From Escarpia spicata (Eukaryota; Annelida; Polychaeta; Sabellida; Siboglinidae): a DNA stretch of 64,000 nt. This document shows, piece by piece, positions 13,230 to 54,349 of this stretch (position 1 is its first letter; each line of letters begins with the position of its first letter). The stretch lies in assembly GCA_963995525.1 (NCBI GenBank), contig OZ023209.1:32237295-32301294 (forward strand). Direction: 5' to 3'. The notes under the pieces were generated by a model. That model was not told the DNA's origin, ran no database searches, and worked only from the letters and a program-made list of their open reading frames with translations. The position numbers were made by a program, and so were the translations under genes.

Positions 13230-14145
13230 TCAAATGTCACCACTGTCCACGGCCGTACACGACGAAGATACGCGTCGATAGAGGGTAAGGGGTTCTGTGG
13301 GTGGGGAACACGTGCAGGGGAAGAATGGATGTGTATTCAGTGTGTCACGGACGGGTACCAGCGGCCCGGGGTTGGGAAAACGTCGCGGGAGGAGGAAACC
13401 AGTAGGACGACACTAATTCATGTTAATGCGTGTTAACACCGGTTTCGGAACATGTCGACACCTCAAGCGTAGGATGGACGGAGACTCGGACTGGTAGTAA
13501 ACACGTTGACATGCATGTAAAGAACTGTTTAGCAAAGCGAACGAAACGCAGCGGCTGCAGGCGCCGAGCGAAGGCAGCGCAGCGCAGCTGCCACAGCAAA
13601 TCATAGACACACGGACGGACGGAACAGCTACGATGAACGCAAGACACCGACCAAGATGAGACAGAGAGAGCTGACGTTGTGGATATGTTAGACACATACA
13701 GGTTGTATAAAGTAAAGAAAAACATACCTTGGTGAGTGTAGAGGGGGTCTGGGCTAGGAATAGCGGGGTGCGGTCTCTAAGGGTGCACAACAAACAGGGT
13801 ACTGTGGATGCAAGTTAAATAGCGAAGCTACAGTGCAGAGCGAGGCGCGCGCAAACCTTGTTTCGCCCCGGTGACGCGTTACGCACACATCTGCCTCCGC
13901 CCATCGATTTACTAGCAACGTAGTCCAACGTTCAGTATTTAATATATATCGCACCGAAGTGTTTATATATATATATTTTATTAGAGTAAAACGACGACAA
14001 TTGCGTATATAAGCAGGTAATTGTTGCAACTCAACGAATGTTTGATCTTATATATTCCGTTTTGTGCGCAATAACACATTATTTGCATTCTCATATGTGA
14101 AAGGTTCGCGCACATGTAAGTCATGTGATATTTGTTTTGGTCAAA
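13230..14145. promoter_or_regulatory. CpG-rich, possibly bidirectional promoter of MOCOS
   Basis: CpG dinucleotides and GC content rise sharply from about 13,230 to 13,900 against the AT-rich surroundings. A TATATAA motif at 14006-14012 lies 134 nt upstream of the MOCOS start codon. On the opposite strand a near-consensus splice donor (CACCAAG|GTATGT) sits at 13728/13727, suggesting a leftward transcript whose first exon begins in the same region. No coding exon for such a transcript was recognised to the left. The promoter assignment is inferred from composition and position only. Confidence 0.45.
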
Positions 14146-42980
<28,835 letters not shown>

Positions 42981-42985
42981 TTAAC

Positions 42986-45500
42986 CCTAACATATCAGGG
43001 TTTTTGTTAAATGTGCTGATTGCAGGGACCATGACCCCCGCAGAAGGGACCGCATAACATGCCCTGACAAAGTGACAGCATGTTGCGGAGTTGCGGATCA
43101 CTACTCTGTGGATACAACAATATATAATATGATGTAATACTATTAAATCATAGGCAATTTATTTTAATTTAATTTAATGTTGTTTTAATTGTTTAAAACA
43201 AACAGTGTCCAGTTAACATAAACCGTAGGTCTATGTATCTCTGAGTTTACAGACACTGCTGTCTGTATACAATGCTATGAGGGCATTCATTCTCCTACCA
43301 CTGTGATGGAAATGGAATCCATCCATCAAGGAATCACTAGGATTTATCTAGCTCCAAGTTGAAACATAGGAGGGTTATTTCCTCAAGAGGTCATAAGTTG
43401 GTTTCATAATATTAATAACTATAAAAAAATTAACATAATATTTAAGTGTTTCACAGTGGTACCATAACCTTTATAATTAAAACATGTCATCCATTGTAAC
43501 AATAACTGCTGGTATAATTCCCATCCCATGTCATTAAGTTACTAATTATGCACCGCCAATCAATCATTTCTTTTAATGTAAAACAGGAGTTATTATTAAC
43601 ATCAATATGTTATGTTCAACATAACAAGATTGTAACATTGTGTTTACTAGGCATAGCTAAAGGTTCATAAATTACATATATCACTATACAAATAAGATAC
43701 TTTGTGAATGAATCTAGCAGGTTGATTGTGTTAATTCAAGCAGTGTGAACATGTTTAAAAATTGAATTTATAAATATCTGATGGGTCGGCTTATACATAG
43801 GTGAAATTCGTTGGCCTCACGATAAGTCTAAAGCTACCTAGTCCACATGCCACCTGTAGCGTGTAGCATTGGATGTGAATCTTTTTAAATAAGTTGTGTA
43901 GAAACCAAGCCCAGCTCAGTGCCACCTGTTGTATAATATAATTTAAAACCTCATTGTGTCTTTTTCATCGTTATATATAATAAATACAGCCTAACTATTT
44001 ATCTACGTTTTACACGTCAGTGTGTTCTTTCCACCATTCAACATAGACCACGCATGTGATGTTATAAACTACGACTACAATATTGCGTTCTGTGCCACCT
44101 TTGAAGCCCAAATAGCGCTCCGGGTGTGGCCATGGGTTAGCATAGAACGCACATGAAAAATGCGGCATATAACAGCGCTGGTATTGACATACAAAAATGT
44201 GTGCCTATATGCTGAATCATAAAACGACCAGAAACCTAGCATACCAGCCAAAGTCTGCAAAGAAAAACAGTGTCAGTTTCAGGGACTGTGAAATGACGGT
44301 GTCGGTGGCAAACATGCCGCGCATCACTGACACCGGCCCGGCCGTAGCCGTAAGCATTAACCAGTTCCGCAAAACTCCCGCATATTAATATGTGGCTATA
44401 CTCCACGAGTTCTAAATGTCTGCTTCTTAGCTTAGTCTGTGACTGTTTTGTTTGTTGTGAAATAACATCGCTACAGTGAAATTGTTGCTGAGCTGTTCGC
44501 CAGGGGTGCCCGTGTACGAAAAACGCAGTGGCGGACTTTACTGGGAATAACAAATAATGCTAAGATTTTGCGGGAAGCAAATTCAGAGGAACGACACGAA
44601 CCAGAAATACGTGACTGTGCCGTTTATTAATGCAAAATGTTGACTCCTGTTTTGTTCCGATATATTGTAATCATCATCGATGCGCTGAACTGTTTGTCGA
44701 ACTATAGCCAGTGTACAGCACAGTTTGTAACACAAAGGCACTCGAACGCCGGTGCTAATAAAAAAATTCCCATCTCCCTTTTCGATAGCCGGGTACGTAG
44801 ATCGCCAAAGCAAGGTAATTCACCCGGGTCCCTGCTCTTAATAAAAACCCTGCATATACTGTATTTCACATCATCAAGTTCCAATATAATTTTTTATATA
44901 TTAACCTTGTGCAATCTGAAATAGTACGCACTAATGTTTCTGATCAAACGTTTCGTTGTCATAATATTGATTTTGTTATCAGCAAACATCAATTGGTAAA
45001 TGTCTTCATGATATAATTCAAGAATAAGGCTGACTCTAATGAAACCTAAATTCATGGTCCGTGCATGTGTATGGATAATTCTATGTACAATATATGTATT
45101 ATATTGCTAGTTTTATATGAATATATATTGATGATTTATAAATAGCCTTTGAATTGATAGTTTTAGATAGTGTATACATTAATGTTTTTATGTATAACAT
45201 ATCATTGTTGAAAGTTATGTTCAAAGCAAGTTAAATAATACAGATTTTTTCTTCACTTCTAAGTTTATAATTTATTCCACTGAAGTCGAAAACACTACTG
45301 TAGTGTTTTCCAGGGTGAGTGTTTTGGTATTGCTGCGCTGGCGATTATGGTCTGTACGCATATGTGGGTTACGTGGTATCGTCACTTAACGTCGCCGCTA
45401 CATGCATTACGACGACTTGGCTTGAAGTAGGACTGATCCTAATGTTGGTTCAATATAAAAAGGTATTGAGGTTATACATTTTCTAAAAGTGTAGCTTTTA
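42986..45500. other. Intergenic region downstream of MOCOS
   Basis: This holds the likely 3' UTR of MOCOS and AT-rich DNA. Overlapping antisense short frames at 44,075-44,924 show no family resemblance. No RNA gene or complete element was recognised. Confidence 0.5.
43142..43984 (+). promoter_or_regulatory. Candidate MOCOS polyadenylation signals
   Basis: ATTAAA at 43142-43147 lies 162 nt after the stop codon, and a canonical AATAAA is at 43979-43984. Either could end the transcript. No GU-rich element was decisive. Confidence 0.3.
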
Positions 45501-45568
45501 CTTCGTTGCAGCGACCATTATGAATGAACGTTTATTCAACAACAACATAATACATGCACAGTATGGTT

Positions 45569-45591
45569 TGCTGCTGCTGCTGCTGCTGCTG
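45569..45591. repeat. (TGC)n microsatellite
   Basis: Seven to eight TGC units. On the minus strand it reads CAG and could mark the 3' end of the adjacent LINE. Confidence 0.9.
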
Positions 45592-45805
45592 AAAGGACAT
45601 AGCTGAAGTCAGACTTATGTGTTGCTATGCCCTACTCGAACTAAGAAAACTGAATAAATACAACAGGAATTATAAATAAATCACAAAATAATATTCACAA
45701 CTCATATATAAACTGTTTACTATAGTGCTTGTGTTACTATTACATAGGTTTAACAAAACGTTACCTTCAATTAGCAATTCACAAATATGTAGAAAGTAAT
45801 GACAA

Positions 45806-47610
45806 CTATATTGCTTTTTTAAATTGTGTTAAACTTGGAAGCTGAGTCAATTTATTTGGTAAATTGTTCCACGTTTTTATACCCTTGACGGTGATTGACA
45901 GCAGTCGGAGGGTGGTGTTTGTCTTTTTAACATAGAACAATTTGCTTTGTCTGGTATCATGTATGTGTATAGCTGCGGTTGGTTCAAATAATGCTTGAAC
46001 ACGACCATTTAAAGAATGGTTGTTTGCTTTATAAAGTATGATCATAGTCTTGTATTTAACTAAATCATGAAATTTAAGCATGTTTGAGAGATGGAAAAAT
46101 ACAGATGTATGATCATGGTAATTAAGATTATAAATAATCCGTATAGCTTTTTTCTGTAACATAAATAGTTTTCTGAGTCTAGATTGATAAGTATTTCCCC
46201 AGATCTCACAGCAATATGACATATGTGGTTCAACAAGTGAATTATATAATGTGTGTAACGCTTGACAATCAAGAACATGCCTAGTTTTATACAAAACTGC
46301 TATGTTTTTTTATTCAACCATTTTTATGTGTTCTCTCCATGTTACGTTTTCGTCAATGGTTACTCCAAGGAATTTAGTATATGATACCTGCTCAATGTTT
46401 TTCCCATTCAAAACTATATTCACATCTGTTCTAGGTTGCTTTTTATTGTTGAACATTATAAAATGTGTTTTGTTCACATTATGTGATAATTTGTTCGCTC
46501 GAAACCACAGGTCTAGTTTTTTTAGTTCGTTGTTAATAACAGTGCTTACTTCATCTGTGTTACTAGCGGAATAAAAAATGTTTGTATCATCAGCAAACAA
46601 AATAATATCAAGAAATTTTGAGACATCACACATGTCATTTATGTACAGAATAAATAATTTCGGGACTCCACACTTGATTTCCTTTTGTTCTGAGTTACTG
46701 TTGTTATAGCATACATATTGTCTACGGTTGGTTAAGTAGCTTTTTATCCAGGCCAGAGCCAGACCCCTTATTCCGTAGCATTGCAATTTACTTAGCAGTA
46801 TGTTGTGGTCAACAGTGTCAAAGGCTTTTTTTAGGTCGATAAAGACCCCAATCGTGCTTTGGCATTTATCCATTGCGGATGTAATTTTTTCGACAAATTC
46901 TGTTAAAGCTAGTGAAGTTGAGTGATTACTTCTGAAGCCATATTGCCCATCTGTCAATATGTGTTGTGTTTCAATGAAAGACCTTAGCCTTTTGTTGAAT
47001 ATTTTTTCAAGTATTTTTGAAAATTGGGATAAGATAGATATAGGTCTATAAATAGAAAATTGAAAACGATCTCCTGACTTAAATACAGGAATGACTTTTG
47101 CTAATTTCATATCATTTGGAAATGATCCGCTGATCAAAGATCTGTTAAAAATGTGGGTTAGCGGTTGTACAATTTGCTTTATTACATGCTTAACTGTTTT
47201 CATGCTGATTTCATCGTGTCCGTATGAAGTTTTACTTTTGCACCCAGACACAATTTTGAGTACTTCTTGCTCAATAACGGGGGACATATACATTGATTGT
47301 GATACAGTACGTTTTACAAAGTCGGTTGGCTTTGTTCCCGGGCAGGGTTCTATGAGGTTGGATAATTTAGTACCTATATCGACGAAGAAATTGTTAAAAT
47401 GATTTGCTATTTCTTTATTTTGTAATACTACTATGTTATCGCCAACATGAAACTTGTTCAAATATGTGGTATCAGATTTTCTTTTACCTATTATGCTGTT
47501 AAGAGTTTTCCAAGTTGCTCTTATATTAGTCTTACAATCGTCGAGTTTTTTTCTGTAATATTTTTTCTTTTCTAGACGTAATAATTTTGTTAACTTATTT
47601 TTGTAATTAT
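45806..47610 (-). pseudogene. Reverse transcriptase lacking the PQG motif
   Basis: The open frame to 46,310 carries SYGHDEISM, YRPISIL, motif A VFIDLKKAFDTVDH, GYGFRS-type and YLTNRRQYV blocks and motif C ILFADDTNIFY. At about 46,660 the expected motif B is shortened to KCGVPKLFILYIND: about seven residues (21 bp) carrying the conserved Gln-Gly-Ser are gone without a frameshift. After KMVE a TAA at 46,310 interrupts the frame, and homology resumes with VLYKTRHVLDCQALHTLYNS to VKGIKTWNNLP. Loss of motif B makes the enzyme inactive. Confidence 0.88.
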
Positions 47611-47677
47611 CGCCTCGTGAGAGCCCAGCTTAAGTAGCAGCGAACGCTCATGGAACGGTATCGATGTGTTAACAATG

Positions 47678-47683
47678 TTTATT
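47678..47683 (-). promoter_or_regulatory. Candidate polyadenylation signal of the galactosyltransferase-like gene
   Basis: AATAAA on the minus strand, about 405 nt downstream of the stop codon and upstream of the neighbouring LINE. Position is reasonable for a 3' UTR end; not otherwise supported. Confidence 0.35.
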
Positions 47684-48087
47684 TACTGGTGGACGGAGAT
47701 GTCGTAAACACAATATAAATACTCAGCAACTACAGACAAGCGAAAGAGGCACTAGCGGTCACAAAGCTGCTGCGGAATTGTACCTGAACAAAATACGCAT
47801 TCATATTATTGACGTATTACAGGACCGATCATCATTCTTATGTATGGCGATTGAACGTTTCACTTCCAATTAAATATTCCACATCCTGAAGCCCGCGCAC
47901 TTACCTCATATCAATATAGAATTCATGACACGAGAAAGGACGCGCGGGAATTGGTTCGCGAGACAATACAATATTTGATCTCGTGCGTTGCTAGATAATA
48001 GCAATATATCGTAAATGTTGTCTGAAGTAAGATCGACGCACAGGGGCGACGAACAGTGACAGTGATCGTCCGTGGAAGTATCTGCGG

Positions 48088-49311
48088 CTAACGGAATGCG
48101 TGCGACGCCCGGAAGTGTTCCTTGCTACTTCCGCCGCAATTTGAGTCAGGTCTGTGTAACTGGGCCCACAGCGTCCGCAGTTCCGTCGGCGTCAGCTCGT
48201 GGGCTGCGAATAGCGACGTGTACCGACAAGGGTCCAACAACGGAACCTTTGTGTATGCGAAGCGAGCGTTGCTAATGAGTTGTGCGCCGACGTCCCTTGA
48301 AAGTAGCCCCGTTATGTAGATGTCCTCCAACCAGAACAACTTCCGGCGCGTCGCCGCCCCGAGCAGCGCGTCGACCAGGTCGGTGGACATGACGTAAGCG
48401 CTCCCTGACAGATACGGGGGGTATGTCCGGTTGGCGTATATCGCCCGTGGCGTGTACCACTTCGACTTCCGGTCTGCGTCGGGCTTTGCGTCGCGGATCA
48501 GCCGTCCCATCATAAACCGCCGCGCACCGCCGCGCCTCATCCGGGCCAGCTCCTGCAACAAGTCTCGCACGTTCACGTACACGTCATCGTCCGTCTTCGC
48601 GACGAAGTAGGTCTCTCCGCACGACGTCACAGTCCACGCCAGCGCTGCTCGGGTCTTCAGCGACAAGTTGGCGTAACTGTCGACGATGTCGCTCTGCAAG
48701 ACATCGCCGTGAACGCGGCTTTCGTTTACGATCGCCGCTTCTAGTTGGCGGTACCGTGCTTCCGGTTGACCGAGCACGAAAACGAGGCGCACAGAATGCG
48801 CCGCACCGCCCCAGGTGGCGCGGATAGCGTCGCGTAGGTCGAAGCGATGCACGGCGGAGCACACTAGAATCACAAGCATCGTAGTCGCGTCACACGCTAC
48901 CCGAGGCTGCAGTGTCCACGACATTGTCCTAGATGTGTTGCGCGTCGGATTGGCGCCGCGTTGTGGACGCTCTGTTGCAAACACATTGCCGGTGTTAACT
49001 ATCGGCTGTGATCCAGGACTACGTTCTTGTTGTTGGTAACTGTCTACTCCACGGCTGTCGAGTAGGCCAGTCTTTGGTGCGAGGTGTTGTGCCTTGGCCA
49101 AAGCATCGTTGCTGGATGTATTGTGGTCGCCCTTCGCAAATTGTCCGGGGAGATGATTTGTCACGACAAAACTGGCCCGGTGCACTAGCAGGCGGTTGGC
49201 GTCCTGGAAGTGACGTAAGAAGGGCACGGTGTAGAGGAAGAAGAACAATGATGCGGACAACACCGCCCCCACGAACGTGTATCTGTGCAGCGGCTTCATC
49301 TCAGTACCCAT
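48088..49311 (-). CDS. Beta-1,3-galactosyltransferase-like protein (GT31), single coding exon
   Basis: Family GT31 enzymes transfer galactose or N-acetylhexosamine from UDP-sugars in beta-1,3 linkage to glycans in the Golgi. The 407-residue type II membrane protein has a short cytosolic tail, a signal-anchor at about 13-31 (FVGAVLSASLFFFLYTVPF), a Ser/Asn-rich stem and a catalytic domain from about 145. Family motifs: LRDAIRATW (159-167), KTDDDVYVN (239-247, containing the metal-binding DxD), YPPYLSGSAYVMS (297-309) and EDIYITG (329-335). Sequons occur at N64, N125, N196, N215 and N294. ATG 49311 is the first in-frame start; ATG four codons later is an alternative. The CDS is GC- and CpG-rich and intronless, as in many GT31 genes. 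The exact acceptor and sugar cannot be inferred. Confidence 0.88.
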   Translation of the reverse strand: MGTEMKPLHRYTFVGAVLSASLFFFLYTVPFLRHFQDANRLLVHRASFVVTNHLPGQFAKGDHNTSSNDALAKAQHLAPKTGLLDSRGVDSYQQQERSPGSQPIVNTGNVFATERPQRGANPTRNTSRTMSWTLQPRVACDATTMLVILVCSAVHRFDLRDAIRATWGGAAHSVRLVFVLGQPEARYRQLEAAIVNESRVHGDVLQSDIVDSYANLSLKTRAALAWTVTSCGETYFVAKTDDDVYVNVRDLLQELARMRRGGARRFMMGRLIRDAKPDADRKSKWYTPRAIYANRTYPPYLSGSAYVMSTDLVDALLGAATRRKLFWLEDIYITGLLSRDVGAQLISNARFAYTKVPLLDPCRYTSLFAAHELTPTELRTLWAQLHRPDSNCGGSSKEHFRASHAFR

Positions 49312-49345
49312 TTGTGTAGTCGGACAGCGCTAGGACCTGCAACAA
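49312..49345 (-). promoter_or_regulatory. Possible 5' UTR splice acceptor of the GT31 gene
   Basis: On the minus strand ATTGTTGCAG|GTCCTAGC places an acceptor at 49337/49336, 25 nt before the start codon. It suggests a 5' UTR intron. A CpG-rich block at about 52,040-52,740 with a GTGAGG donor-like site near 52,222 could be the promoter and first exon, but this link is speculative. Confidence 0.3.
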
Positions 49346-51760
49346 TTAGAGTTGACCGATTACAAGGACGTACTAATGTATTATTATTTTTATTGTATAA
49401 TAGATCGTGGGATGCGGTGACGCAGCGATCAGAACATTGAACTCACATTTGACGGAATCCAAAATCGAATCATCTTGCAACGATTTCGAAGAGTGGACAA
49501 TTCTGTTCAACCACAAGTTACTTCAACCTCCAGTTCAGGCAGCTGTATAAATGAGTATTTGGCTATGAGCAGTGATGAATACATGTGTGCGAATAGTCTT
49601 TGCGCAGTAATTGAAGCGCGGCTGAAAACTTCTAAGACAAACCGAGAATGAGTTCGATTGAACGGGTATACCAGGAAGTAAAGTGCCATGAGCTGTCATA
49701 AGGATTGGCTACTACGCTATATAATAACTTACACCTTATGCATATACGCCTAACAATACAACAGGCACGGATCCAGGGGCGTGGGGGGCGAATGTCGCAC
49801 CCTCGTTTTGCTTGAACAAAAGTCAATGGGTGTTTAGTTGGATGCGTATTTGCGTGTGCATAGATTATGTGGGGTTGCGTCAAAGGGGTGACGTGTAGCT
49901 GCGCCCTACTGGCACTGGTAAACCTCCTTCATAGATCCGCCAGTGTTCGGCATAACTAAACAAGTATAATACAAATGGTATACTCATAACACTAACCTGT
50001 TCACACGTTTGAGTTAGTGCTAATTATTCTCTACCCAACATAACTGATGTTACCGCATAAAAATGCGTCTTGCAGTGTCATGGGAAACTATACCGACATG
50101 GGTGGATGACAGCACTTGTTTACATATAAGCCCTTCTGTAGACTTCCAGCGGATTATTAGAGACAAGACACTGGTCTCCTGACGTCGTACAGAAATTATT
50201 TCTAAGTGGTATTAAACACCGAGGTATTTCAGGATCATCTGTATGGACGAGGTAAGACAACTCTTGGACATCGGGGCTAAAGAACTCTGGCGGACTGCAA
50301 CAATACAAACTTTCTGTTTGTAGTTGGTCTTGCCATCGGTGGCCATCAGGCATATCCTTCAGTCAATATGTCGTTGCCTTCCCGTGGAAGATTGGTCCAA
50401 CCATTTTCTTTAGTCACATATGTGGAATTCGAATTAAAAACACTAAAAACTGATGGGTGATCACAATGTTAGTCTTCCATTTCGACCCAACCTTTGATTT
50501 TGAAATGTTCAGCATGATAGCCGCTGTGTAGAGAGATTTGAGCCATCAGTATCTAAGCTGAACGATCTGATGAAAAACGTTATCCATTCGTTCGGTGCAA
50601 CAAGTGTGCTAGAAAAAAATCACATATCACTGACAGTGCCAACGTTTCTAGGAACTAGGCTCTCTATGACGTATGCATACTGACTGTGGTTTTTTGGCCA
50701 CATGTATTTCCCGTTTACTCCAGATTTATTCCTAAACACTGCCGGAAACAGCCATGTAACATGACCTTTAATCGAGTCGCCGCTTAGCCGAGTTTGGTTA
50801 GCGCACACACGCCTGTTTGCCAGTTTCGCGAGGACGTGTGATTTCCGAATTTCGATACCGCCGCGTGTGCATTCGACTGTGACGCTAATGCTCTCGACTG
50901 TTACAACCGAAAGAAAGTGATATTTTGTGACAGCCGGAAACCTCAATTAAGTCATGCGCGTATCTTTTTTCTGACTCGACGTTTTATTATGCACACTTTG
51001 TCGGGCGATAGGCTACAAGTGTGTCGGCGTGGTCGACATAGTTGACGTTTGAACTATTGTGGAATCTTACATTCATGGCTTCGTTTGCCAATTAAGACGA
51101 CGCGGGGATTCTCTCCATCGGATGTGTAGATAAGGGGCGCATGGACCCACTGGACTGAAGGACGGACTGAAAACAATTAATTTTCTGTCCTCTCCACGTA
51201 GACTTCTTGCGTATTGTGCAAAGGTCACCAATGAGGATGTCGAGAGAGCAGGAATAGGGTAAGATAATGTAATCCCATAATCACATTTATATACTTTTAA
51301 AACGGTTATTTTAATACCCCATAGCGGACCCCCATCGGACATGTTTGTCGGATTTTTTATGGATTGGGTTTCTAATCTTAGTGTCACGCGTAGTTGATAG
51401 TAGGATAATATTGCAAACACCTACTGGGACGGCCTGAACAATGGGACGATTAGAATAAAACATTGGTATTGTATCTAGGATAATATATTGGTTTGTATCT
51501 CCGTTAGTGAACACAATTGCACATGCTTCGAAACGCAGCTAGATTTCTCGACTCGCCGCTCTCGAGTGAAAGTCCTATGTTAAGTAAGAATAGCCACTGC
51601 GACCCGTACTGTAGCCCACTGACACATAACAATCATTATATCACTGTCCCATCTTAAGTGCAGTCCCGACATTGGCAACACTCACACGGAGTATACGTAT
51701 TTATTACAAGTAGATATACTACACTATGATGTATCTATATATGGTTTTACCACATGTATA

Positions 51761-51763
<3 letters not shown>

Positions 51764-51839
<76 letters not shown>
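51764..51839. repeat. (AT)n microsatellite
   Basis: An uninterrupted AT tract of about 76 bp. Ile-Tyr frames across it are artefacts. Confidence 0.97.
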
Positions 51840-51842
<3 letters not shown>

Positions 51843-53278
51843 TGTTAAGACACAAACCGACAAGTTCGACTGTCTTACCCATTTTCGTGTAGTGTATAGT
51901 ATTACAAACCCCCGGCGCCTTCCGATAAATGTGATATATATAATTTCTACGACCAATTTGGCTAAACCGTTTTGACAGGTTTCATAAACGAAGATGTCTA
52001 GTCTAGTGCGGTGCGAATTTAGTCTCCCCTCGAGTCAAATCCACGCGTCTCAATGTTTTCTGTAGGCGAAGACCGCAAGCGTTTGACTGAGTAACAACAC
52101 TCGATATGCATCACGAGAAGCCACACTTACATACACCGTTAGCTCAAGTCGCGTTGTAACGTAGCAAACGCTGGGTTGCCCTAAATGTAATACATGTAGC
52201 ATCATTTCTGTAACACACACCTCACCCATTTCGTCGACGGCGTCCCATCTTTCCACAGACGACTGGGAAGAGTTCCTAGCCGTGTAATCACGCTACTTGT
52301 GCAGGTGTTGTCGCCTGATGAGTGTCGACTCGCGGCCGAGAAGTCCGAAGTCCGCCGTGAACATAGCTCGCCGACGATAGAGGGGATCACTCGGTGAGAT
52401 AAACGCGAGCGCCGGCACCTCCGTCCGCGGCCGACGTCGAAGGCGGTGTCCGGTTACACGAGTGTACTAGGCAAACAGTCAACACACACCCGGGCCGGGG
52501 GACGACACACACAGCATTATACGGCGCTACAGTCCTAGGGACGCCGCTAACGAGCAATACAGTTGTCGCTTTAACTGTGTCTACGAAACCAAAATACTTT
52601 CTTTTAAAAAGTGTCCGCGCCTCTTCAACACGCACCGCGTACAATAGTAAGCCTATACTAAATACTATAAATGACGTCCTCCAGTCACTGTAGGCCCACG
52701 TGGACCCTACATATCTTGGTCTGCTCGCGCTGTTCGTTCATGTGATATATAAGTGACATTTTAATGGGGGTGAAGTTGGAGTTTTTGGTGAATATCAAGA
52801 CGGGTGCAGTTGGTTCTTTAAATGGGTGCTGCACCCCACCCCTGTTGAACATTATCTAAATTCGCCTCGGTGAGCAATTTCTAGGCGCAGTGGCGTATTT
52901 GCATGGAATCACGAAAGGGGTTAGGTTATATCACTTATATGGGTAATATTGTTATTTATTTCACTGTCAATTTATGCTTTTCCTTGTGACGTTTACATTG
53001 AGCATCAGCAATCCTCGTCAGATAGCTACCGCTAGATGGCGACACGGTAGTCATTCCGGGCAGAACTGTCACTCACTGGTGTACCCCAGCCCTGCTCCCT
53101 CCGGCTGGTGGGTCACGGAAATATAGTAGGCCTTATCTTCGACAATATGGCGGGGGATTTCTGTTTAGGGGATGATTTTCGTACGCGTTCATTATCTTAG
53201 TGAAACGGTGCCGTGGCACTCGTCCAACAACTGCACTGACGTCGGGACGTGGTGAACACTGAGGGGCTGAGGATCACC

Positions 53279-53470
53279 CAAAACTTCAAATAGCACCCAC
53301 CTTGAGGCTTACAAAAACCACGCTGATGCTCTACAAAAACCTCAAATTGCACCCCTGAGGCTTACCAAAAACACCACGAGGCTCTCTAAAAACCTCAAAT
53401 TGCAACCCGAGGCTCACCAAAACATCCAAATGCAACCCCAATTGAAGCGCACCAAAACCCACATTGAGGC
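53279..53470. repeat. Degenerate ~55-bp tandem repeat
   Basis: Three to four units built from AAAACCTCAAATTGCACCC and GAGGCTTACCAAAAACAC. Units lose bases progressively, so the array is diverged. Non-coding. Confidence 0.75.
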
Positions 53471-54109
53471 TTTAAATATTGGTGGACTTATTCTGCCTCC
53501 AACCCCTCCGCCTAAAATATTGGGGCGCAGCCCTACGCCTCCCCAGATGCCGATGCCTATGAACTGTGGAGCAGTGTAGATCTATATAGTCTGCTTTCCC
53601 CCATGTTACCATCGTGTATCCTTGGTTAGCAGGTTACCGTCTATTTGGTCCGTGAGTCTTGCACGGGGAGGTTCATTTCTTTGTGCACCTGCTTTACAAT
53701 AAACTTCAAATAAAGGTGTTTCCTTTCCAATTGTCGTTTTAGGCTAGGCCTACCGATACATATTTTAGAATGAGTACGGTAGGTGGGTGTCGTTACGGGG
53801 AACGTTTGTGAAAAGGCGGTGATGATGCAAACAAGTTTGAGAACCACGGGAATGGAAGAAGTCGATATCTGACATTCTGCCTTTAAATAAACAACTTAAA
53901 CTGCCTTTAAATAACAACATCGTACTAAAACAAATATGTCGGACGTTCCTTGGAACGTTTCTAATCAAGAAATTCCTCGATATCGGACGATTTCTAGTTT
54001 CTTTTAGACTGTCACGTGACTGTCGTTGAGTGACGTCATAGACCAAACCCTGACAACGTAACTCGTGAGCGTCAAGACGGCCCGCCGGCGAAGACCCTGC
54101 ACCAAGTGA

Positions 54110-54300
54110 AAGCCGTTTCTCGGTAATTTATCAGAAATATACAAAAAACGCCAACGACACGCCGTCGAATTCAACGAGGGCTTCCGTTGTTCGGAACTTG
54201 TTTGTATCGAATTTATAAAAATAGTGTTAGTTACTTACTGCAGCGATATAAGTGTGTATCAAATCATTACTGAAATTCCGACGTTGAGAGTTCCGACATT
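54110..54300. repeat. Diverged repeat, copy A (copy B at 59010-59195)
   Basis: Copy A and copy B share in order TTCTCGGTAA, GAATTCAACG, CTTCC(G/A)TTG and GTGTATCAAAT(C/A)ATT, with differing spacing. They lie on either side of the gypsy insertion, about 4.9 kb apart (roughly 0.65 kb before the insertion). They may be copies of an unrecognised dispersed element or a local duplication. Confidence 0.6.
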
Positions 54301-54349
54301 ATGCGGAAAAAACACCTTCGCGTCATGGCGGACTTGGTGCCGAGGTCCA

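Larger units (their letters stand above)
45520..47625 (-). mobile_element. 5'-truncated Jockey-superfamily LINE
   Basis: RT homology starts near 47,610 within the linker (KYYRKKLDDCKTNIRATWKT) and runs to a stop at about 45,806. The 3' end may reach a (CAG)n tract at 45,569-45,591, as LINEs of this type often end in short microsatellites. The endonuclease is missing. No target duplication identified. Confidence 0.85.
49350..54090. other. Gene-poor region with CpG-rich block and repeats
   Basis: No recognisable protein. Contents: an AT microsatellite at 51764-51839, a CpG-rich block at about 52,040-52,740 that may be a promoter, and a degenerate repeat at 53,279-53,470. Short open frames overlap on both strands without family resemblance. 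Confidence 0.5.

Noticed and set aside
13413..14029. Minus-strand frames of 91-126 codons in the CpG-rich block
   Set aside because: Cys/Ser-rich and unlike any family; openness is explained by GC content. Part could still be a 5' UTR exon of a leftward transcript.
44075..44924. Overlapping 60-105-codon frames on both strands
   Set aside because: No motif, no start or splice context, mutually overlapping.
47091..47402. 103-codon + frame
   Set aside because: Shadow of the minus-strand LINE reverse transcriptase.
49762..49945. Possible inverted-repeat element with CGGATC near both ends
   Set aside because: The shared terminal stretch is only about six consecutive bases, too short to support.
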